From positions 868,001 to 932,000 of the forward strand of contig NZ_CP061281.1 in NCBI RefSeq assembly GCF_014621695.1: a stretch of DNA of 64,000 bases, in the 5' to 3' direction. The notes below the pieces were generated by a model. It worked only from the letters and a program-made list of their open reading frames with translations. It was not told where the DNA came from and did not search any database. The position numbers and the translations under genes are program-made. The DNA is from Streptomyces xanthii (lineage in GTDB: Bacteria; Actinomycetota; Actinomycetes; Streptomycetales; Streptomycetaceae). Shown here in pieces: positions 41,539 through 51,725 of the stretch. The number at the start of each line of letters is the position of its first letter. Positions within the stretch are counted from its first letter, which is position 1.

Positions 41539-42375
41539 ATGACTTCAGGTCCTGCCGAGGTCTCCGGCGTCCTGGCCGGCCGGGCGGCCGTCGTGACCGG
41601 CGGCACGCGCGGCATCGGCCTGGCGATCGCCCGTGAACTCGCCCGCTGCGGTGCCTGGTTGTGTGTGACGGCGCGGGACGCGGACGGGGTCCGCGAGGCG
41701 GTCGCCGCACTGCGGGACGAGGGTGCGGAGGCGATCGGCGTCGCCGGTTCGGTCGCCGATCCGGCGCATCTGTGGGAGGTCACGGAGGCGACCGTGGCCG
41801 CGTACGGGCGGCTCGACGTCGTGGTGAACAACGCGGCGACGAACCAGCCGTACGGACCGCTGATGGACGCCGATCCGGACGCCTGGCGCACGGCGTTCGC
41901 GGTGAACGTGGAGGCGCCGTTGCGGCTCGTGCAGTGCGCGTGGCGGGCCTGGATGAGCGAGCACGGCGGCGCCGTCGTCAACGTGTGCACGGAGGGCGCC
42001 GCCCATGTGGGCCCGAACGTCGGCGCGTACGGGACGAGCAAGGCGGCGCTGCTGCATCTGACGGCCCAGCTGGCGGGCGAGCTGGGGCCCGGGGTGCGGG
42101 TGAACTCGGTGTCGCCGGGTCTGGTGCGCACCGAGATGGCGCGGTTCGTGTGGGAGCGCGCGGAGGAGAGCGTCGCGGCCGGGCTGCCGAGCGGGCGGAT
42201 CGGCGAGCCCGGCGACGTGGCGCGGGCGGTGCGCTGGCTGGTGTCCGACGAGGCCGCGTGGGTCACGGGGGCGGATCTGGTGGTGGACGGCGGCACGCGG
42301 GTGCGTGCCGCCTCACCGGGCGGCGATCCGGGAGCGGTGCAGCGGCAGCTGCGTCACCACTTGCCGGGCTCGTAG
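41539..42375 (+). CDS. SDR family oxidoreductase
   Basis: 278 residues, classical SDR: VVTGGTRGIGLAIA (cofactor), NNAAT, NVCTEGAAHVGPNVGAYGTS followed by K (Ser, Tyr, Lys region) and NSVSPGLVRTEM. It is probably a 3-oxoacyl or hydroxysteroid-type dehydrogenase; the substrate is unknown. A sharp palindrome at 41496-41510 precedes it. The 3' end overlaps the convergent zinc-ribbon SDR gene by 22 nt. Confidence 0.9.
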   Translation: MTSGPAEVSGVLAGRAAVVTGGTRGIGLAIARELARCGAWLCVTARDADGVREAVAALRDEGAEAIGVAGSVADPAHLWEVTEATVAAYGRLDVVVNNAATNQPYGPLMDADPDAWRTAFAVNVEAPLRLVQCAWRAWMSEHGGAVVNVCTEGAAHVGPNVGAYGTSKAALLHLTAQLAGELGPGVRVNSVSPGLVRTEMARFVWERAEESVAAGLPSGRIGEPGDVARAVRWLVSDEAAWVTGADLVVDGGTRVRAASPGGDPGAVQRQLRHHLPGS

Positions 42376-43859
42376 TCCTTCAGGAAGACGCCGTACAGGT
42401 CCTCTCCTGCCTCGCCGCGCACGACCGGGTCGTAGACGCGGGCCGCGCCGTCGACCAGGTCGAGCGGGGCGTGGAAGCCCTCCTCGGCGAGCCGCAGCTT
42501 GTCGTAGTGCGGGCGCTCGTCGGTGATCCAGCCGGTGTCGACGGACGTCATGAGGATGCCGTCGGACTGGAACATCTCCTGGGCGCTGGTGCGCGTGACC
42601 ATGTTCATCGCGGCCTTCGCCGCGTTCGTGTTCGGGTGGCCCGCGCCCTTGTAGCCGCGGCCGAAGACGCCCTCCATCGCCGACACGTTGACGACGTACG
42701 CGCGTCCGCTGGCGGCCTTCTTGGCGGCCTCGGCCATGGCCGGGCGGAGCTTGCTGATGAGGATGAACGGCGCCGTGTAGTTGCACAGCTGGGTCTCGAG
42801 GAGCTCCACCGGGGAGATCTGCTCGATGGTCTGCACCCAGGTGTTGGAGTCGACGACGTCCGGCACGAGGCCGCCCGCGTCGATGGCGGTGCCGGCGAGG
42901 TGCCGCTCCACGCTCGCGTTGCCCGCGACGAGCGCGAGGTCGGCGACCTGCTGGGCGTCGATGCCGCTGGTGCCCAGGGGCAGCGCGGCGATGCCGTCGA
43001 CGGCGCCGGAGTTGAACGCGCCGATGACGTGGTACGGGGGCAGTTCGCCCGCGGGCAGCGGGGCGTTCTCGCCGTCGACGAGGGCCGCGTAGGCGGAGGG
43101 CAGGCGGCGCACGGTCTGCGTCGCGTTGTTGATCAGGATGTCGAGCGGGCCCGCGTCGGCGATCTGGTCGGCGAGCGCGACGGCCTGCGCGGGGTCGCGC
43201 AGGTCGATGCCGACGACCTCCAGGCGGTCCATCCAGTCCGCGGAGTCCTCCATCGCCTTGAAGCGGCGGATGGCGTCCTTGGGGAAGCGGGTCGTGATGG
43301 TGGTGTGCGCGCCGTCGCGCAGCAGCCGCAGCGCGATGTACATGCCGATCTTGGCGCGGCCGCCGGTGAGCAGGGCGCGCTTGCCGGTCAGGTCGGCGCG
43401 GACGTCGCGCTTGGCGCGGTTCACGCGGGCGCAGTCCGGACAGAGCTGGTGGTAGAAGTAGTCGACCTCGACGTAGCGGGTCTTGCAGGTGTAGCAGGAG
43501 CGCGGGCGCTGCAGTATCCCCGCGATCCGGCCCTCCTCGGTCTGCGAGCTCGGCAGCAGGCCCTCGGTCTCGTCGTCGATGCGCTCGGCGGAGCCGGTCG
43601 CGGTCGCCTCGGTGACGGCCTTGTCGTGGGCGGTCTTGGCGGCGCGGCGCTCCTGGCGGCGGCGCTGCTTCACGGTGCGGTAGATGCCCGCGGTGGCGCG
43701 CCGGACGGTGATCGCGTCGGGGTGGTCGACGTCCAGCTCGTCCAGTTCGTCCAGCACGCTCAGGCAGATGGCGAGGCGCTCGGGGTCGATGCCCGGGCCG
43801 TACGCGGTGTCCGTGGCCTCGGCCGCCGTCGGGGCCTGGTTGTCCTCTGTCACGGTCAT
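42354..43859 (-). CDS. Zinc-ribbon SDR-fold protein lacking the catalytic tyrosine
   Basis: 501 residues. The N-terminal 115 residues are helical and charged. A CxxC pair follows (SCYTCKTRY, C122/C125) with a second pair (QLCPDCARV, C140/C143), forming a zinc ribbon, and then an SDR fold from residue 160: LLTGGRAKIGMY, ILINNATQTVRR, YVVNVSAMEG. In classical SDRs YxxxK follows the Ser; here the stretch is HPNTNAAKAAMN, with Thr at the Tyr position. Cofactor binding seems intact, but ordinary SDR chemistry is doubtful. ATG 43859 has GAGGAA 10 nt upstream. Confidence 0.85.
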   Translation of the reverse strand: MTVTEDNQAPTAAEATDTAYGPGIDPERLAICLSVLDELDELDVDHPDAITVRRATAGIYRTVKQRRRQERRAAKTAHDKAVTEATATGSAERIDDETEGLLPSSQTEEGRIAGILQRPRSCYTCKTRYVEVDYFYHQLCPDCARVNRAKRDVRADLTGKRALLTGGRAKIGMYIALRLLRDGAHTTITTRFPKDAIRRFKAMEDSADWMDRLEVVGIDLRDPAQAVALADQIADAGPLDILINNATQTVRRLPSAYAALVDGENAPLPAGELPPYHVIGAFNSGAVDGIAALPLGTSGIDAQQVADLALVAGNASVERHLAGTAIDAGGLVPDVVDSNTWVQTIEQISPVELLETQLCNYTAPFILISKLRPAMAEAAKKAASGRAYVVNVSAMEGVFGRGYKGAGHPNTNAAKAAMNMVTRTSAQEMFQSDGILMTSVDTGWITDERPHYDKLRLAEEGFHAPLDLVDGAARVYDPVVRGEAGEDLYGVFLKDYEPGKW

Positions 43860-44006
43860 CGCCGCTGCTGTTCCTCGTGTCGCTCGTGCCGCGCCGATGC
43901 CCGGTGGCCGCGCGACTGCCAAAAGGCGGCACCTTACAGGTCACTCAGCTGATCCCGCCAGCTCCGGAGGATACTGGGGCGGGCGGGGTCGGCCAAATGA
44001 CGGACG

Positions 44007-45410
44007 TCACGCCCGGGAGGCGCCGCCGGGGCTCGCGGCGCGCTCGCACTCCTCGGTGAGCACCCGCAGCTCGGTGCGCAGCGCGGTGGCGAGCACGTCG
44101 AGGTCGGGCACGGCGACGCCGTCGGCGACGAGTCCGTAGTGCACGCGGCCCCGGTACGTGGAGACGGCGACGGCGAGGGACTGCCCCTGGGCGAGCGGGG
44201 CCAGCGGGAACACCTCGGTGAGCGGGCAGCCGCCGAGCTTCAGGCCGAGGCTGGGCAGCGGGACGCTGGTGACGAGCAGGTCGAACAGGAGCCGGGCGTT
44301 CTGCCCGACGAAGGAGCCGCCGAGGCGGTGGCCGAGCGGCGGGACGTGGTCGGCGAGCAGGGCGACCGCGCCGGCGCCGCGGCTCGGGCCGTGGTCCTTG
44401 CGCCGGTCCATGGTGGCCCGTACGACGCGCAGCCGCTCCAGGGGGTCGCGCTCGCCGACGGGGAGCCGGACGAGATAGCCGGACAGGCGGTTGCCCTGCG
44501 GGGTCGCGGTACGGGGGCGGCGGCGGGAGACGGGGACGAGGGCGCGGGGCTCGACGCCCTCGCTGCCGTCGCCGCGCTCGTCGAGCCAGCGCCGCACGGC
44601 ACCCGCGACGAGAGCGATGAGGACGTCGTTGACGGTGCCGCCGACGCTCTTGCGGATGCGGTGCACGTCGTCGAGGTCGAGCACGACGCCGGCGGTGCGC
44701 CGGGTCCCGCTGCCGGGCGAGGTGAGGGCGGGCGAGGTGCGCACGCCGAGGGTGGCGCGGGCGACGGAGGCGCCGATGGACAGGGCCTGCGCGGTGCTGC
44801 CGACGACGGAGCGGACGTGGTCGGGGTAGCGGCGCGGGTCGAGGTCGGCGAGGGTGAGCTCGCGCATGCCGGAGAACGGCAGGCGCAGGCCGCGGCCGCG
44901 CTGCGGTTCGGGTTTCGGGGCGCGGGCGAGCGGCAGGTCCGTCGGGTCCATGACCGCGGCGGCGAGGGTGAGGGCGCGCAGGCCGTCCGCGAGGGCGTGG
45001 TGGAACTTGAAGAGGACGGCGAAGCCGGAGCCGTCCGCCGCGGGCAGCACGTGGGCCTCCCACGGGGGCCTGCGCCGGTCGAGGGGCCGCTCCATGAGGG
45101 CGCCGGCGGCGGCGTGGAAGTTCTCGACGGGGACGCCGAGGCGGACGTGCTCGCGCGGGTCGAAGTCGCGGACGGGCACCCGGGCGGCGCCGCCGACGGG
45201 GAACAGCACCCCGGCGAGACGCATGCGCAGTCCGGGGACGGCGGCGGCGCGGGAGGCGAGCAGCTCGTACGCGTGCCGGGCGGCGCTCTTCCCGTCGCCG
45301 GCTCCGTCGAAGACGCCGAGCGCGCCCAGGTGCATGGGGTGCTCGGCGGTCTCGATGTTCCAGAACGCCAGGTCGAGGGGGGCGAGCAGGTCCGAACTCT
45401 GCGCAGTCAT
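44007..45410 (-). CDS. Wax ester synthase / diacylglycerol acyltransferase (WS/DGAT)
   Basis: 467 residues. The catalytic HHxxxDG motif is FHHALADGLRAL, preceded by RPPWEAHVL and followed by VGGTVNDVLIALVAGAVRRW, the ND motif of the C-terminal half. It transfers acyl-CoA to diacylglycerol or fatty alcohol and makes storage triacylglycerol or wax ester, at the membrane or lipid-body surface. ATG 45410 is chosen because it gives the family start MTAQSSDLLAPLDLAFW. No operon partner; an AT-rich promoter region lies upstream. Confidence 0.93.
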   Translation of the reverse strand: MTAQSSDLLAPLDLAFWNIETAEHPMHLGALGVFDGAGDGKSAARHAYELLASRAAAVPGLRMRLAGVLFPVGGAARVPVRDFDPREHVRLGVPVENFHAAAGALMERPLDRRRPPWEAHVLPAADGSGFAVLFKFHHALADGLRALTLAAAVMDPTDLPLARAPKPEPQRGRGLRLPFSGMRELTLADLDPRRYPDHVRSVVGSTAQALSIGASVARATLGVRTSPALTSPGSGTRRTAGVVLDLDDVHRIRKSVGGTVNDVLIALVAGAVRRWLDERGDGSEGVEPRALVPVSRRRPRTATPQGNRLSGYLVRLPVGERDPLERLRVVRATMDRRKDHGPSRGAGAVALLADHVPPLGHRLGGSFVGQNARLLFDLLVTSVPLPSLGLKLGGCPLTEVFPLAPLAQGQSLAVAVSTYRGRVHYGLVADGVAVPDLDVLATALRTELRVLTEECERAASPGGASRA

Positions 45411-45449
45411 GGAGTGCTCTCGCGTCGAGGACAGGGGAGTCGCAGTCAA

Positions 45450-45510
45450 CCCCGATCGATCGATTACGGTCAAGTACGATCCGCGCACAGACAGTTAACA
45501 CTTGATTAAG
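45450..45510 (-). promoter_or_regulatory. AT-rich promoter region of the WS/DGAT gene
   Basis: GATCGATCGAT (45454-45464) is followed by TTGACC on the reverse strand and by the imperfect palindrome TTAACACTTGATTAA. The stretch stands out from the very GC-rich surroundings and is 40-100 nt upstream of the start codon. Exact -10 and -35 boxes cannot be fixed by eye. Confidence 0.35.
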
Positions 45511-45563
45511 AGGCGCCCGAATGGTGTCGGGCGTGACTCGTGTGGCAGAAGTGCTCTGCCGGA

Positions 45564-46964
45564 TCAGGCGGCGAGCACCGCGGGCCGCCTCGCCGCGAGG
45601 AGCTGGACCCCGACGGCGAGGGCGCAGGCCACCCCTCCCCCGGCCCAGATCGCGAGATAGGCGGTCCGGGACGGCGTGTCCGTCGTGCCGATCACCAGGC
45701 CCGCCAGGACGGTGCCGAACGCGGCGCCGCCGATGCTGCCGCCGAGGGTCTTGAGGTTGTTGTAGACGGCGGTGACGCTCGCCGTGCGGTCGGCCGGGCC
45801 GGCCTCGACGACGACGGTGGGCAGTCCCCCGAGCGCGAGGCCGCAGCCGATCCCGGTCAGCGCGTTGGCGGCGGTGAACGGCGCGAGCGCGGTGTTCGCC
45901 CCGATCAGGCCCAGGTATCCGGCCGCCAGGAGGGTGAACGCCACGAGGAGGAGGCGCCGGTAGCCCATGCGGGCGGCGAGCGGGGCGCAGAGCACGGAAC
46001 CGGCGAACGCGGTGAGGTGCGGGACGACGCCGTAGACGCTGATCTGCCAGGCGGCGAGTCCGAAGCCGTATCCCTCGTCGCCGGGTGAGGCGGCCATGAA
46101 GCTGACCCCGACGGCCTGCCCACCGAGCATCACGGCGCCGAGCACGAACGCGGAGGCGAGGTAGGGGGCGCTGTGCCGGTGGGCCAGGGCACGGACGTCC
46201 ACGAGCGGGTGCGGGTGGGCCAGTTCGAGCCGCGTCCACACCGCCAGGAGCACGACGGCCAGGAGCAGTCCGCCGAGGGTGAGCGGGGAGCCCCAGCCCC
46301 AGGCCGCGGCGCGGGAGACCGTGCCGAGCAGGACGACGAGGGCGAGCGCGAGCAGGACGGCGCCCGCGCGGTCCATGCGCCCCTCCGGCCGGGTGCCGGA
46401 CTCGGGGATCGCGGTGAAGGACACGGCGACACAGGCCGCGGCGAGCGCGGCGAGGACGAACAGGGTGAGGCGCAGGTCGCCGGTCAGCGAGAGCAGGGGC
46501 CCGGCGAGCGCGTGTCCGAGGACCGAGCCGAGGGTGAGCGCACCGACGAGGAGGCCGACGGCCCGGCGTCCGCCGTCGACGCTGAGCCGGTCCCGGACGA
46601 GGCCGATCTCCAGCGGGAGCAGCGCGGCGAGGGGGCCCATCAGGGCGCGGCCCACGAGGAGCACGGCCAGGTTCGGGGCGCAGGCGACGAGCAGTGTGCC
46701 GGCCGCGATCGTGGCGAGTGCGACCCGGATCATCCGGCGGTGTCCGTACAGGTCGCCGAGCCGCCCGAAGGCCGGGACGCTGATCGCGGCGGCCAGGAAC
46801 TGGACGGTGGTGAACCACTGGGCCTGGCCCGTGGTGATGCCCTGCCAGTCCTGGACGGCGGGGACGAGGGGGACGGCAGCGCCCTGGAGGAAGCCGCTGA
46901 CGAGCTCGAAGGCGACGAGCAGCCCGACGACCGTACGGACTCTGCCGTCGGCCGGGGCCGTCAT
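45564..46964 (-). CDS. MFS transporter (drug/metabolite exporter type)
   Basis: 466 residues, 12-14 helices. The loop 2-3 signature is GRLGDLYGHRRMIRVAL, and VLLVGRALMGPLAALLPLEI and ANALTGIGCGLALGGLPTVV are typical of the EmrB/QacA-like branch. ATG 46964 overlaps the M20 amidohydrolase stop by 4 nt. The transporter gene is downstream, so it is probably translated from the same message and may export or import the amidohydrolase substrate or product. Confidence 0.9.
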   Translation of the reverse strand: MTAPADGRVRTVVGLLVAFELVSGFLQGAAVPLVPAVQDWQGITTGQAQWFTTVQFLAAAISVPAFGRLGDLYGHRRMIRVALATIAAGTLLVACAPNLAVLLVGRALMGPLAALLPLEIGLVRDRLSVDGGRRAVGLLVGALTLGSVLGHALAGPLLSLTGDLRLTLFVLAALAAACVAVSFTAIPESGTRPEGRMDRAGAVLLALALVVLLGTVSRAAAWGWGSPLTLGGLLLAVVLLAVWTRLELAHPHPLVDVRALAHRHSAPYLASAFVLGAVMLGGQAVGVSFMAASPGDEGYGFGLAAWQISVYGVVPHLTAFAGSVLCAPLAARMGYRRLLLVAFTLLAAGYLGLIGANTALAPFTAANALTGIGCGLALGGLPTVVVEAGPADRTASVTAVYNNLKTLGGSIGGAAFGTVLAGLVIGTTDTPSRTAYLAIWAGGGVACALAVGVQLLAARRPAVLAA

Positions 46965-48163
46965 GCCGCGCCGCCGCGGGCGAGGCGCTGCTCGGCGAGC
47001 TCGGTGAGCAGGGCGGCCTGCCGGCCGAGCACCCGGTCGTCGAAGACGGCGTGCGGCGAGTGGTTCATGGGGGCGGTCGACGCGTCGACGCCTTCGGGGG
47101 CCGCGCCCACCAGAAGCATCGTGCCGGGGGTGCGCCGCAGGACGAACGCGAAGTCCTCGGAGCCGTTGGCCGGGTGCGGGGCTTCCAGGACCTGGGTCGG
47201 GCCGAGCAGTTCGCGGGCGGCCTCCAGGGCGAAGGCGGTCTCGCCCGGGTCGTTGACGGTGACCGGGTACTGGACCCGGTAGTCGGTCTCGGCGTCGACG
47301 CCGTGGGACTCGGCGATGCCGCGCACCAGCCGCGGCAGGCCCTCGATGAGCTGTGCGTGGGCGGCCTCCGAGTAGCTGCGCACGGTGGCCTCGAAGGTGG
47401 CGGTCTCCGGGATGACGTTGGCCTGGGTGCCGGCGTGGAAGCTGCCGACGGTGACGACGACGGGGTCGAAGATGTCGAAGCGCCGGGTGACCCAGTTCTG
47501 CAGGGCGGTGACGATCTCGCAGGCGACCGGGACGGGGTCCTTCGCACTGTGCGGGGTGGAGCCGTGGCCGCCGGCGCCGCGCACGGTGACGGTCAGGACG
47601 TCGGAGGCGGAGGTGACGGTTCCGGGGCGGGTGGCGACGAGGCCGCCGGGCAGCCGGTTCGCCGCGACGTGCAGGGCGAACGCGGCGTCGAGCGGCTTGC
47701 CGGCGGCGTCGAGGACGCCCTCCTCGATCATGCGTCCGGCGCCGTTGTGCCCCTCCTCGCCGGGCTGGAACATGAACACGACGTCGCCCTGGAGGTGTTC
47801 GCGGCGCTCGGCGAGCAGCGTCGCGGCGCCGACGAGCCCGGCGGTGTGCAGGTCGTGGCCGCAGGCGTGCATCGCGCCGGGCACCTCGGAGGCGTAGTCG
47901 AGGCCGGTCTTCTCGGTGACGGGCAGGGCGTCCATGTCTCCGCGCAGCAGGACGGCGCCGCCGGGCCGGCCGCCGCGCAGGACCGCGGTCACGGAGCCGA
48001 TGGCCCGGCCGGGGGTGATCTCCAGGGGCAGTCCGTCGAGCGCGGCAAGGACCTTCTCCTGGGTGCGGGGCAGCGCCAGGCCGAGCTCGGGCTCGCGGTG
48101 CAGGGCGCGGCGCAGCCGGACCAGGTCGGGCTGGAGTTCACGGGCGCGTTCGGTGATCGACAT
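46961..48163 (-). CDS. M20 family metal-dependent amidohydrolase (aminoacylase/hippurate hydrolase-like)
   Basis: 400 residues. Two-zinc M20 motifs: LLRGDMDALPVTE, MHACGHDLHTAGL, FQPGEEGHNGAGRMIEEG and the C-terminal NHSPHAVFDD. The dimerisation domain lies between (SASDVLTVTVRGAGGHGSTP). It releases an amino acid or similar amine from an N-acyl conjugate in the cytoplasm. AGGAGG precedes ATG 48163. Coupled to an MFS transporter downstream and divergent from a double AsnC regulator. Confidence 0.93.
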   Translation of the reverse strand: MSITERARELQPDLVRLRRALHREPELGLALPRTQEKVLAALDGLPLEITPGRAIGSVTAVLRGGRPGGAVLLRGDMDALPVTEKTGLDYASEVPGAMHACGHDLHTAGLVGAATLLAERREHLQGDVVFMFQPGEEGHNGAGRMIEEGVLDAAGKPLDAAFALHVAANRLPGGLVATRPGTVTSASDVLTVTVRGAGGHGSTPHSAKDPVPVACEIVTALQNWVTRRFDIFDPVVVTVGSFHAGTQANVIPETATFEATVRSYSEAAHAQLIEGLPRLVRGIAESHGVDAETDYRVQYPVTVNDPGETAFALEAARELLGPTQVLEAPHPANGSEDFAFVLRRTPGTMLLVGAAPEGVDASTAPMNHSPHAVFDDRVLGRQAALLTELAEQRLARGGAA

Positions 48164-48277
48164 CGGGGAGGAACCTCCTGGTACGGTCCGGCGGGGCGGA
48201 GCGGGTGGGCTCAGGGTGCTGTGCCACGGCAGGAACGCCGCCCGGATCGCAGGGAAAACGCAGAGAGGTGGCCGCGC

Positions 48278-49315
48278 GTGCAGGAATTCGGCGGTGCGCT
48301 GGACGATCTCGACCAGGCGCTCGTGCACGCCCTCCAGATCGCGCCGCGGGCCGGGTGGGCGCGGATCGGCGCGGCACTCGGCGTGGACCCGGTGACGGTG
48401 GCGCGCCGCTGGGGCCGGCTGACCGAGGCGGGCGCCGCGTGGGTGAGCTGTCATCCCGGGCCCGTCCTCGCGGAGACCGGCCAGGGCTGTCTCGCGTTCG
48501 TCGAGGTGGACTGCGCGAACGGCCGGGTGCCGGAGGTGGCCCGGGCGCTCGCCGCCGAGCCGCACGTCATCGCCGTCGAGCACGTCAGCGGTGAGCGCGA
48601 CCTGCTGATCACCCTGATCGCGCCCCGGCTGGCGGCGGTCACGCGCTGGGTGACGCACCGGCTCGGCGCCCTGCCGGGCGTCGTCACGGCCCGCACCCAT
48701 CTGGCGAGCACCGTCTACACCGAGGGCAGCCGGTGGCGGCTGCGGGCGCTCGACGCGGCGCAGATCGCCCGGCTCACCGAGTCGGCGCCGCCGCGCGGGG
48801 ACACGTCGGTGTTCGAGCTGACCGACCTCGACCATGCCCTGTTCGCGGAGCTGTCGGTGGACGGCAGGATCGGCCATAGGGCGCTCGCCGAACGCTGCGG
48901 CGCGGGCCCGGACACCGTGCGCCGCCGGGTCAACCGGCTGCTGGCCTCGGGGATGGCCCAGCCGCGCTGCGAGGTGGCGCGCCCGCTGTCGGAGTGGCCG
49001 GTGTCCCTTGTCCTGTGGGGGCGCAGCGCGCCCGACGGGCTGCGGGCGGTGGCGCAGCAGGTCACGGGCGCGCGCGAGGTGCGCCTGTGCGCGGGGGTGA
49101 TCGGCCGGCACAACCTGAAGGTGATCGCCTGGGTGCGCTCCCTGGACGACGCGCAGCGCTTCGAGGTGCGGCTCGCGGAGCGGGTGCCCGCTCTGACGGT
49201 CGTCGACCGGGCGGTGGCCCTGTGGCCGGTGAAGCTGAACGGGCACCTGCTCGACGAGAACGGCTACCGCACGGGCGCGGTCCCGATCGACGCCCGCGAC
49301 GCCGGCCGGGTCTGA
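48278..49315 (+). CDS. Lrp/AsnC family regulator with duplicated domains
   Basis: 345 residues, about twice the normal Lrp size. The first half has a helix-turn-helix (LDQALVHALQIAPRAGWARI, VDPVTVARRWGRL) and an AsnC ligand domain. The second half repeats this order (LDHALFAELSVDGRIGHRAL, CGAGPDTVRRRVNRLLASG, then GVIGRHNLKVIAWVRSLDDA). GTG 48278 has GAGAGG upstream. It is divergent from the M20 amidohydrolase / MFS pair with 114 nt between, and likely controls them in response to an amino acid. Confidence 0.9.
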   Translation: MQEFGGALDDLDQALVHALQIAPRAGWARIGAALGVDPVTVARRWGRLTEAGAAWVSCHPGPVLAETGQGCLAFVEVDCANGRVPEVARALAAEPHVIAVEHVSGERDLLITLIAPRLAAVTRWVTHRLGALPGVVTARTHLASTVYTEGSRWRLRALDAAQIARLTESAPPRGDTSVFELTDLDHALFAELSVDGRIGHRALAERCGAGPDTVRRRVNRLLASGMAQPRCEVARPLSEWPVSLVLWGRSAPDGLRAVAQQVTGAREVRLCAGVIGRHNLKVIAWVRSLDDAQRFEVRLAERVPALTVVDRAVALWPVKLNGHLLDENGYRTGAVPIDARDAGRV

Positions 49316-49327
49316 GCCCGGCTCGGC

Positions 49328-50545
49328 TCAGCGCACCGCCTGCCCCTTCCCGAGCGCGATGACGCCGGTCTTCGACACCGTGTACAGCTCGGCGTCGCGG
49401 CCCGGGTTGACGCCGATCGTGGCGCCGGCCGGGACCTCGACGTTCTTGTCCAGGACGGCTCCGCGCACCACCGCTCCCCTGCCGATCCGCACGTTGTCGT
49501 GCAGGACCGAGCCCTGGACGACGGCGCCGTCGCCGATCTCCACGCCCGGCGAGAGCACCGAGCGGGTGACCTGGCCGCGGATGACGCAGCCGGGGCTGAC
49601 GATCGACCCGCTCGCGATGCCGCCCGCGCAGAACCGGGCGGGCGGCAGCTGCCCGGGGTGGGTGTAGATGGGCCAGCGCCGGTTGTCGAGGTCGAAGACG
49701 GGCTGGTCCGAGACGAGGTCCATGTGGGCCTCGTAGTAGGCGTCGAGGGTGCCGACGTCGCGCCAGTAGCCGTGGTCGCGTTCGGTCTCGCCGGGCACGT
49801 GGTTGCCGTCGAAGTCGTAGACCTGGGCGACGCCGCGCTCGGTGAGCAGGGGCAGGATCGAGCCGCCCATGTCGTGCGCGGAGGCGGTGTCCTCGGCGTC
49901 CTGCTGGAGGGCGTCGACGAGGGTCTTGGTGGTGAACAGGTAATTGCCCATCGAGGCGAACACCTGACCGGGGCTGCCGGGCAGCGGCGGCGGCTCGGCA
50001 GGTTTCTCCAGGAAGGACTCGACGCGGGTGCCGTCGCGTGCCGGGGTGATGACGCCGAACTGGGAGGCCTCGGTGCGGGGCACCCGGATGCCGGCGACGG
50101 TGACACCCGCGCCGTTCTCGATGTGCTGGGCGAGCATCTGGCGCGGGTCCATGCGGTACACGTGGTCGGCGCCGAACACGGCGATGTAGTCGGGCTGTTC
50201 GTCGTGGACGAGGTTGAGGGACTGGAGGATCGCGTCGGCACTGCCGGAGAACCAGCGCGGGCCGAGCCGCTGCTGGGCGGGCACCGGGGTGACGTAGTTG
50301 CCGAGCAGGCTCGACATGCGCCAGGTCGTCGTCACGTGCCGGTCGAGGGAGTGGGACTTGTACTGGGTGAGCACGCAGATCCGCAGGATGTCGCCGTTCA
50401 CCAGGTTCGACAGGACGAAGTCGACGAGCCGGTAGGTGCCGCCGAAGGTGACCGCGGGTTTCGCCCGGTCCGCGGTGAGCGGTAACAGCCGCTTGCCCTC
50501 TCCTCCCGCCAGTACGATCCCGAGCACCGAAGGTCCACCGCGCAT
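49328..50545 (-). CDS. glgC: Glucose-1-phosphate adenylyltransferase
   Basis: 405 residues, the usual GlgC length. The nucleotidyltransferase domain shows [57 protein letters not shown] and SFLEKPAE, followed by a left-handed beta-helix of hexapeptides ([20 protein letters not shown]). It makes ADP-glucose for glycogen or maltose-1-phosphate synthesis. It is 16 nt downstream of glgA and co-transcribed with it. ATG 50545 has AGGGGG upstream. Confidence 0.96.
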   Translation of the reverse strand: MRGGPSVLGIVLAGGEGKRLLPLTADRAKPAVTFGGTYRLVDFVLSNLVNGDILRICVLTQYKSHSLDRHVTTTWRMSSLLGNYVTPVPAQQRLGPRWFSGSADAILQSLNLVHDEQPDYIAVFGADHVYRMDPRQMLAQHIENGAGVTVAGIRVPRTEASQFGVITPARDGTRVESFLEKPAEPPPLPGSPGQVFASMGNYLFTTKTLVDALQQDAEDTASAHDMGGSILPLLTERGVAQVYDFDGNHVPGETERDHGYWRDVGTLDAYYEAHMDLVSDQPVFDLDNRRWPIYTHPGQLPPARFCAGGIASGSIVSPGCVIRGQVTRSVLSPGVEIGDGAVVQGSVLHDNVRIGRGAVVRGAVLDKNVEVPAGATIGVNPGRDAELYTVSKTGVIALGKGQAVR

Positions 50546-50561
50546 GCCAACCCCCTGCCGT

Positions 50562-51725
50562 TCAGGCGCCGTCGATGATCTCCTCGTACACGTCCGCCGT
50601 GCGCCGCGCGATCGCGTCCCAGCCGAACTCGGCCGCGGCCCGCTCCCGTCCGGCCTCACCCATGCGGCGGGCCGCGTCCGGGTCGCCGACCGTCTCGTCG
50701 ATCGCCCGCGCGAGGCCCGCCTCGAAGGCCTCCGGGTCCTGTTCCGCGTACGGGACGAGCAGTCCGCTCTCGCCGTGCGCGACGACCTCCGGGATGCCGC
50801 CGACCCGGGAGGCCACGACGGGGGTTCCGCAGGCCATCGCCTCCAGGTTGACGATGCCGAGCGGCTCGTAGACGGACGGGCACACGAACACCGAGGCGTG
50901 CGTGAGGAGTTGGACGACCTCGGTGCGCGGCAGCATGGACGGGATCCAGCACACACCGTCCCGGGTCCGCTTCAGCTCCTCGACCAGCGCGCGGAACTCC
51001 CGGCCGATCTCCGGCGTGTCGGGCGCCCCCGCGCACAGCACGACCTGGACGCCCTTGGCGAGGTGCCGGGCGGCGCGCAGCAGGTGCGGGACGCCCTTCT
51101 GCCTCGTGATGCGGCCGACGAACAGGACGTACGGGCGGGCGGGGTCGATGCCGAAACGGCGCAGGACGTCGGTGCCGGGGTCGGCGCGGTACAGGGAGAC
51201 GTCGATGCCGTTGTGCACGACCCGGACCTTCTTGGGCTCCAGGGCCGGATAACAGGACAGGATGTCGTCGCGCATGGCGCGGGAGACGGCGATGACCCCG
51301 TCCGCGGCCTCGATCGCGGTGCGCTCGGCCCAGGCCGACAGGGCGTAGCCGCCGCCGAGCTGCTCCGCCTTCCAGGGGCGCAGCGGCTCCAGGGAGTGCG
51401 CGGTCATGACGTGCGGGACGCCGAGGTGCAGGGCGGCGAGATGGCCGGCGAGCGCCGTGTACCAGGTGTGGGAGTGGACGAGCTCGCGGCCTTCGAGTGC
51501 GGCGGCCATCGCCAGGTCCACGGACAGGGTGCGCAGCGCGTCGTTGGCCCCGTCGAGGGCGGGCCAGGCGCGGTGCCGGCGGACCCCGGCCGATGAACCC
51601 TCACCCCAGGTGTGCACTTCCAGGTCGACGAGCGGGCGCAGCTCGCGCGCCAGGAACTCGACGTGGACCCCGGCGCCGCCGTAGACGTCCGGCGGGTACT
51701 CCCTCGTGAGCAGTCCCACTCGCAC
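50562..51725 (-). CDS. glgA: Actinobacterial GlgA/GlgM-type glycosyltransferase (GT4)
   Basis: 387 residues. N-terminal Rossmann domain starts [57 protein letters not shown] and [20 protein letters not shown] (donor-site EX7E region) are GT4 marks. In mycobacteria the equivalent enzyme (GlgM) makes maltose-1-phosphate from ADP-glucose and glucose-1-phosphate for the GlgE pathway, whereas older annotation calls it glycogen synthase. The two roles cannot be told apart here. GTG 51725; glgC follows after 16 nt. Confidence 0.93.
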   Translation of the reverse strand: MRVGLLTREYPPDVYGGAGVHVEFLARELRPLVDLEVHTWGEGSSAGVRRHRAWPALDGANDALRTLSVDLAMAAALEGRELVHSHTWYTALAGHLAALHLGVPHVMTAHSLEPLRPWKAEQLGGGYALSAWAERTAIEAADGVIAVSRAMRDDILSCYPALEPKKVRVVHNGIDVSLYRADPGTDVLRRFGIDPARPYVLFVGRITRQKGVPHLLRAARHLAKGVQVVLCAGAPDTPEIGREFRALVEELKRTRDGVCWIPSMLPRTEVVQLLTHASVFVCPSVYEPLGIVNLEAMACGTPVVASRVGGIPEVVAHGESGLLVPYAEQDPEAFEAGLARAIDETVGDPDAARRMGEAGRERAAAEFGWDAIARRTADVYEEIIDGA

